Origin: Annona cherimola
Lineage: Eukaryota; Streptophyta; Magnoliopsida; Magnoliales; Annonaceae
Reading direction: 5' to 3'
DNA: 64,000 bases
Assembly (NCBI GenBank): GCA_030490835.1
Contig: CM059975.1
Coordinates: forward strand, 14,389,579 to 14,453,578
The notes beneath the pieces were generated by a model. That model had not been told where the DNA came from. It ran no database searches and saw nothing but the letters and a program-made list of their open reading frames with translations. Position numbers and translations under genes: made by a program. Positions 58,182-64,000 of the stretch are shown one piece after another (positions within the stretch are counted from its first letter, which is position 1; the number at the start of each line of letters is the position of its first letter).

Positions 58182-61140
58182 AGGTATGGAGACACCACCT
58201 ACCCCTGCGGAAAAAAAAGCATCATAATTGCAGACAAAGTTGGGTCTTTTTTAAGGGAGGGAAGTATGCATCTAGGCATGGGTCTGCAGATTATCTTTTG
58301 CTAGAATGCCACAAGATAACACTTAACCTTATGCTTCTTTGAATTGTAGTCCGGCATTTAACCTGCATATATTCCAGGTTAAGATAGAGGTGGCATCAGC
58401 TATAAGCAAATAAAGAAGAAATAAATTGCTTTTACTTTCATTCGTTAATTCTTTTTTTCTTTTATAAAAAGGCAAACATATAGAAAAGTTAGGGTTGTTA
58501 TTGGTAATATGCCACAATTGAATAAAAGAGTAAATGATGGGCTGCTGTAGTGCCTTATACTTTTGTAATTTATGTGATTTGCACCATTTAACATATGTCC
58601 ATTTGATCATCTATGGCAGGATTTGCTTTAACTGGGTTAGATGGCATACCGATGAGCTATCTCCACTGTGGCAAATGTTAGTCTGAACATTGCCTGGTTG
58701 AAATATTTTCAAGAATACAACCAGACATAAGAAGATTGGTGTCGAGGTATATGTCAACATGGCATGGTTCTTTTGTCTGATTGGTTAAAACTGTAAAGAA
58801 AATGTGGAATCTAGACTGACCTTTGTGATTGATTAGTCAATCTTTCTGTAATTGAGGCTCCAGCATGTTTCCGTGTGCTAGGGACCCATGTGTCGGGTCC
58901 TTTAACCTGGTTGTTCCTGGATGTGTTATGGATAATGAAATATTGTGAAAATTAATTTTTTGGTCTTATGATGGCAGTATAACTGATTATTGCAAATGGA
59001 TTCATTACTGTAAATGGGAGCAAGAGAAGATTTCATGTGATTACTAATAAAACAAATACCTCATATATCCTCAAGTTCGAAATACCATTTTGACTATAGA
59101 TGCATAAACCATTGTTCAAAAGAATAGGAAGTGCAAGAAAAAAGAAAATTAAAGACAACCTAGATGCATGTATTTATAGCATTTGGTTGATTCTATGCAT
59201 AAAGATTATATTCTAGTATGTATACTTTAATCCAAAAATTAAATGCAGACAAACCCCACAAATTTGTTTTTCTCTGTCAACCAATGAGATGCCCTACAGC
59301 ACTGTGTTTTTATATGATGGGCTGTTAGCCTGAATTTGTTGTGACTGATTGAACTCGGTAAGGTAAGTGACCTGTCGTACCTGAGCTCAAGAAGCAGCTT
59401 GCTATAAACAAACAAGGATTAGAAATTTCACACTTTCATAGGAGTAAGTTCAGCAATGGGTATATTCACATCTCAAATTGTGGTTGATAAGTGCACATCC
59501 TCATCTGCTATGGTTTTGCACAGACAAACTTCCAAATGTTGAGAAGGGCAAACAATCTGAAAAAAGGGGAATCAATTTGACACTCTCAGAGCTCTCTTTA
59601 GGAAAGAGTTTCCTGTTTGCAACTTTAAGGAAACATCTGGTGATTTTTCAAAAATTTGCCTTGTATCCAAGAAAAATCCTACTTACAAATGGTCCTAAAT
59701 AATCACCTTGCTTATGTTGTAATTCATTGGGTTTCCGTGAAATTTTATCTCCAGTTTCATTGTATGGGATTTCCTTCTCAACTTGTCTAGATTTCTCCTT
59801 TTGCCGAAATCAGCTGATGAATGAATACTCTTAAAAGGACATTCCATTGACTTCTAAAAATAGGAAAGAGGTGCTCTCAATCTAATATAGCATCATTATC
59901 AATCACATGGATGATAGGGGAAAAGATGGGTGATGATGATCCCCCTACTACTAGAGAGGAGGATAGCCTGTAAACCATGAAGTGGAAGGGGCCGCACATG
60001 TACTTTTCAGTGGCACAGCATTTTGACTTTCACTTGTGAAGATGGAGAATGTGTCTTTTGAATGCTCCATGAGATTTGAAATTCATCCTTTTTGAAAGGA
60101 TATTACCTCTCTGGTGGCAGCTATAACCCTCTCAAGGACTCCAAACTACGCTCACATAGTGAAAAGTCTTCCTGTTGGTTAGAGCTGTCCTGAATCCAAA
60201 GCAAGGGCCCACTTCAGCCTGGCTTTTGTTAGACCTGGTAATTGGCAAGAAGCAATTACTGACACCTAACACATGGGCGGCTACTCCCAGGATAAAATTT
60301 GTCAGGTAAAATGTTTGTAGGTTCCTCTACCTTAATGATATGCGATGCACAACATATTTCAATGGTTGAGAATTTTCTGCCCTCCAACAATACCCATGAA
60401 ATCAGATGAAGTGGCATCAACTGCGCTTCTTAAAGCACCTACCCATGGTTGAGGATCATCAGCTGGGTTCTAAACCACAAGAAGTCATTCCAGGTATTTT
60501 TCTTATAAAAGGTCTTGTTTCCTCAAATCATTTATGCCATGAAGCACATGTTTATCTTCTTCGGGGATGTCAAGCTAGGTTCTAGTTCTAAACCCCAGCA
60601 ATGATTATGAGCATTCGAGAACTTGTAGCAGGTATTTTCTGTTGAGTTCCTTCAGTAATTTCCTATTGTGCTTTTTATTTACTAGTTTCTTATAGTCAAT
60701 TTTTCTCTCTCAACATTTTCAATTTTTATTTCATCAGGTCTTCTTTTTTTGGTCCGCCACTTAGGAAGCAGATGAAGCAGTATTCGTAATGTTGCTATTT
60801 CTATGCTTTGTGAGATTTCAGTATAAAGTTTTCCATGTGATTTTTGAGAAATATTTTCACTACAGATTCTGTAGTATTACTGTTTTTATTGGCCTATGTT
60901 GCCATAGATATCGTCTGCTGCATGTCCTTTTTTTTATAACCCATATGGCAAGAAAGGTCCTCCATAGTATGTGCACATGAAAATCTTAACTTCTAGTTGT
61001 GTTTGGCTTTCTTGAAACCTTCTCGAGTCTTGATTTTAAAAGATACATTGATAAAATGTAAACATTTCTTAAACATCAGATTGAGATGAATACAAAAGAA
61101 CAGATATTTGGTTTTGTTGTATTGAATAGAGGGGTCACTT
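58182..61140. other. FRS 3' UTR and intergenic DNA
   Basis: The first few hundred bases are probably FRS 3' UTR. No further gene is recognised; short open frames lack family similarity. The composition is less AT-extreme than the MITE-rich regions, so old gene fragments cannot be excluded. Confidence 0.4.
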
Positions 61141-61218
61141 TCACTTAGGGGTGTAAATAGGGTTGGCAATAACCTGAACCTAATTGCCCTGGCCCAGTTA
61201 TAATGTGTTTTTTTTTTC

Positions 61219-62356
61219 AAAAGGGATTTTTGCAAATATGCGTACAAAGTTTCACCTGTATTGCGTTCGTGTCCCCAAGTTTCCAAATATTGGAAATATG
61301 CCCACAAAGTTTAGCACATTTTGCAAGCATTTCCCCATCTAATGGCTTTCCATAATAGTGTGAAAAAGCTGGCCCACCATGGAGTGAAATGTCAAAAATA
61401 CCCTCTTGCTTTAACATTGGATTGGAAAGCCAAATCCCTAGCTAGTCAACCATCCTGTCTCCCTCAATCTTGTGTGGGACGTGGAGCTCTCCGAGGAGGT
61501 GGTGGGGTACTCCGTGGCGATCCGGCATTTGGATCTTGTTGGTGGTTATGCTGAGGCCAGAATAAAGCTAGATTTTATTTGCATTGATAATCTCAGAGTG
61601 GATGCGGGAGACAATGTTGATCGAGAGACGAGACTTGCTGGAGCAGGTGGCTCCCATCAGGACGACTATCTTTTGTTTTGCATGGTGGTGATGGTGCTGA
61701 TAAAAATCCATTGTAGTCGGCCTAGAGTGTTTGCGGAGCATGAGATGTTGGCAGCAGATAATGGGGAGAGAGTCTTATAGAAGAACAAAATATCAAAGAG
61801 AGAAAGTGAGCTGCAGAGGGGGTGAGAAGATGGGAGGGGAAAGCTTCTTATGTCAATCGTTGATGAAATGTGTCAATCGCAACTTTTTGTTGTTCACTCG
61901 CCCACGAATATTTCTCCGAGTATCTTCCATTAAAAAAAATTTCTCGGACTCCAGTTCACCTTGCCCATTCCATTGACAAATAATTAGCTCGATCGATCGG
62001 ATAATTGGGCATAATTTCATTCCAACTTAGGAATGACCATCTGTAGCAACACTAAGATCATTTTTGGCATTTCACTTCGTGGAGGGAGATGGGATGGTTG
62101 GCTGACTAGGCATTTTGACTTCCAATCCAATGTTAAAGCGAGAGGGTATTTTCAACATTTTACTCCATGGCAGGCCAGCTTTCTCATGCCGTTATGGAAA
62201 ACTGTTAGATGGGGATATGCTTGAAAAATGTGCTAAACTTTGTGGGCATATTTGCAATATTTGGAAACTTAAGGACATGAATGCGACATAGGTGGAACTT
62301 ACATGAATGCGATATAGGTGAAACTTTGTAAGCATATTTGCAAAAAATCCTTTTTT
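61219..62356. mobile_element. Pack-MULE with ~250-bp terminal inverted repeats
   Basis: The left end starts AAAAGGGATTTTTGCAAATA; the right end, inverted, starts AAAAGGATTTTTTGCAAATA. The arms stay alignable for about 250 bp (left 61219-61468, right about 62083-62356). The shared phrases AAGTTTCCAAATATT, CCCACAAAGTTTAGCACATT and TTTAACATTGGATTGGAA mark them. The right arm has an extra ~28-bp direct duplication near 62280. The interior carries a fragment of a host gene (see 61450-61711) and no transposase. The insertion site is in poly(T)/poly(A), so the 9-bp duplication cannot be read with confidence. Flanks (61146-61210 and 62380-62450) look like an older GGGTTGG-type hAT remnant. Confidence 0.85.
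61450..61711 (-). pseudogene. Adenylate isopentenyltransferase (IPT) gene fragment captured in the Pack-MULE
   Basis: On the minus strand an ATG at 61711 opens MDFYQHHHHHAKQ, followed by the IPT N-terminal domain: KIVVLMGATCSSKSRLSI, then VSRIHSEIINANKI, an in-frame TAG at 61570-61568, then LYSGLSITTNKI and RHGVPHHLLGEL. This is the order in intact IPTs, which make cytokinins by adding an isopentenyl group to ATP/ADP. The nucleotide-binding loop, normally GATG.GKS, is GATCSSKS here, so a key Gly is lost. The stop replaces a residue that is normally Gln. Only about 80 of some 320 residues are present and the coding match fades where the left inverted repeat begins. It cannot encode an active enzyme. 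The 61711-61980 stretch may be its captured leader. Confidence 0.8.
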
Positions 62357-62529
62357 TTAAAAAAAATAAAGAAATCAGGATCAAACCAACCTTAGTTTGA
62401 AAATGGGTTGGTGTTGGTTGAAGGATTGGGCAACCCAACCTGACTTATTATATTGATATTATGAGGCAATGATCCTAAAAAGCTGGCCTTAGAAGAGGTC
62501 CTATAAGGCTAACCTAATTTACATGCTTT

Positions 62530-62790
62530 TTATTTTATTTTTGCTTTTTCATGAAATATATTATCATAAATGTATTTAATTCATAGACCAAAATTTACAA
62601 GTTTTAGAGAAATTTCAAAAAATTGGAGATTTGTATATAGATGTTGAATTTCAAAATGAATTATTTTTTTAGATTCAAAATGACTTAAATACCCTAGAAG
62701 TAGTTGATTTTTGAAATTCATAAAATATATTAATCTCCGAAAATTGTAAAATTTGGTATATGAAGTAAATACATCTAAGAGAACGAAAGA
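62530..62790. repeat. Foldback element
   Basis: Arms such as AAATGTATTTAATTCATAGA and ATATGAAGTAAATACATCTA are inverted partners. AT-rich and non-coding, of the same general type as 9080, 26310 and 51290. Confidence 0.5.
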
Positions 62791-62924
62791 TAGTAAATCA
62801 AGTCAGCCTTATGGGAGCTCCTGTAAGGCAATCATTGTCCAATATTATATATGTAAGGTAAAATCTCCTAGTCCTAATTCTCCCCTCGTCCTCCTCTTTG
62901 TTCTTCCAATCGCCTTGTCGCTGT

Positions 62925-63150
62925 CTCCCTCTGTCCCATCAGCACCTCCTCTAGTCCTCTTCTCCCACCATCTTCCTCTTTTCCGACTTCCATCACAACA
63001 CCTCTCTCTGTCCCACCGTCTCTTTGTCACTGCCTCCCTCTCTCCCACCAGCACCTCCTCTAGTCCTCTTCTCCCACCGTCTTCCTCTCTCCAGACTCCC
63101 ATCACAACACCTCCCTCTGTTCTGCTGTCTCTTTGTCACTGCCTCCCTCT
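62925..63150. repeat. CT-rich minisatellite, ~109-bp period
   Basis: CAGCACCTCCTCTAGTCCTC occurs at about 62940 and again at 63049. TCTCTTTGTCACTGCCTCCC occurs at about 63019 and 63128. There are roughly two and a half units. The open frames here reflect lack of stop codons in CT-rich DNA. Confidence 0.75.
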
Positions 63151-63540
63151 CATCCATCATAGCATCGCCACGGGCCTCTTTCCCACTTATCTCTGTAATT
63201 GCTGCCTCCCTCGTATCTCTTTTTCTTCATTGTCACCACTGTAACATCCCTCTCCCTAGCTCTTGCCACTGCATTGTCTCTCTCCCTCGCTCTCATTGCT
63301 TTCCCCTTCCCTTTTGAGTTCTGGCCTGTCGTCTGCCACCGGTGTTTCTTTGATACTGCTTCTTAGATTCTAACAGTCATCCTGAATTCCCTCTCCCTTG
63401 CCTTTTTCCCTCTGTATTCTGCAACACACATGCTCAATTTTCATCACACTTTTATTTTGTACATTTGAAATCCTTTTAACAGTTGTATCCTTCTTATCTA
63501 TTTTTATTGCATGACCTTTTTTTGTTGTCTTTTTTATCAG
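63151..63540. other. CT-rich to AT-rich intergenic DNA
   Basis: Continuation of the pyrimidine-rich stretch, then unique AT-rich DNA. No gene is seen. Confidence 0.4.
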
Positions 63541-63541
63541 T

Positions 63542-63816
63542 TGGGTTTACAATAAAAATTTTCAAACTAAAACTTTTCAATTTATAACTTTTCACTCTCC
63601 GCATCTATTCTAATTTTTTTTTTATTTCTTCACATCTTCCTATATAACTACCCTACTCATCAATCATTTTTACATAATTATCCGTACAATTAACCTATCT
63701 ATTTTAATTTTATTCTCTTTACTCCTTACCATTAATCTATTATTTCACATCATTTTCTACTAATTCAAAAACTTTTGCACCAATGAGTTTTATCATTTCC
63801 CGAACACACGCTTAAA
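63542..63816. mobile_element. Tourist-type MITE copy
   Basis: Starts near GGGTTTACAATAAAAATT and ends CCCGAACACACG. It has ACAATTAACCTATCTATTTT and CCTTACCATTAATC body motifs of the 15583 family. Confidence 0.62.
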
Positions 63817-64000
63817 CAAGCCTTGAAATGGAAATTGCAATGCTTTTTCAATACAATTTCACCACATTCCATTGTGCCACATGGAGGAAAGGAACTGTTG
63901 TCAGAGGAATGGCATTGCTGTCCATCTCTTTTCTTCAACAATTGAGCCTATATTAACCATGGCGTAAAATTTGTTTTCTCCACGTCAATTTTTTTGTTTC
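63817..64000. other. Right-edge sequence, nothing recognised
   Basis: Short unique sequence up to the window end. No gene or repeat is seen. Confidence 0.4.

Noticed and set aside
61709..61980. Functional IPT gene
   Set aside because: The nucleotide-binding loop is damaged, there is an in-frame stop, and only the N-terminal quarter is present inside inverted repeats.
62753..63317. Open frames of 97-163 codons, Ser/Pro/Leu-rich
   Set aside because: Produced by the CT-rich minisatellite; no start context or domain.
1..64000. LTR retrotransposons, CRISPR arrays, bacterial operons, organellar inserts
   Set aside because: Looked for paired LTRs, gag/pol motifs, regularly spaced repeats, and rRNA or plastid genes; none was seen.

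Overview
This is plant nuclear DNA, from a flowering plant. The genes have spliced GT-AG introns. They include plant-specific families: a FAR1-related protein, the plastid protein CGLD27, a PRA1-F type protein and a double-headed Bowman-Birk inhibitor. The spaces between them are AT-rich and full of small plant-type transposons. One gene (PRA1) is very GC-rich at third codon positions while its neighbours are not. That contrast, plus the Bowman-Birk gene, suggests a monocot or an early-branching lineage, but this is only inference. I see no LTR retrotransposon, no rRNA, no complete tRNA gene, no organellar block and no CRISPR.

Layout. 0-1.6 kb: first exon of a plastid-targeted protein on the minus strand, running off the left edge, with a Mutator-type MITE inserted upstream. 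2.2-4.3 kb: a tRNA-derived SINE, a foldback element and a hAT relic. 4.7-7.7 kb: a two-exon gene for a small membrane/coiled-coil protein, with a 554-bp hAT element in its intron. 10.4-13.4 kb: an orphan promoter/first exon and further hAT and SINE copies. 14.3-14.8 kb: a two-exon Bowman-Birk trypsin inhibitor (minus). 15-21 kb: a MITE cluster and a pair of inverted repeats around an unrecognised gene-like segment. 21.97-26.12 kb: a 4.15-kb hAT transposon with terminal inverted repeats, an 8-bp target duplication and a decayed transposase gene. 27.3-34.1 kb: a 13-exon class IV histone deacetylase (HDA2 type). 36.9-37.4 kb: an intronless PRA1-F gene (minus). 41.05-44.45 kb: four-exon CGLD27 (DUF1230/Ycf36 family, minus). 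45-52 kb: no gene, nested transposons. 52.4-58.2 kb: a FAR1-related (FRS) gene whose 3' end is a run of tandemly duplicated mini-exons. 61.2-62.4 kb: a Pack-MULE carrying a broken piece of a cytokinin-synthesis isopentenyltransferase gene. 62.5-64 kb: more MITEs and a CT-rich minisatellite.

The genes do not form a pathway and look like independent euchromatic neighbours. What ties the window together is transposon activity. At least three hAT groups, Mutator-type elements (solo, long-TIR and gene-carrying), PIF/Harbinger-like MITEs (about eleven copies) and several tRNA-derived SINEs are visible, and several have target-site duplications that can be read directly. The most unusual items are the FRS mini-exon array, the Pack-MULE with the IPT fragment, and the full-length hAT element together with its internal-deletion derivative. 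Exon boundaries were assigned by eye from reading frame, GT-AG sites and family knowledge. Repeat boundaries without a stated target duplication are approximate.
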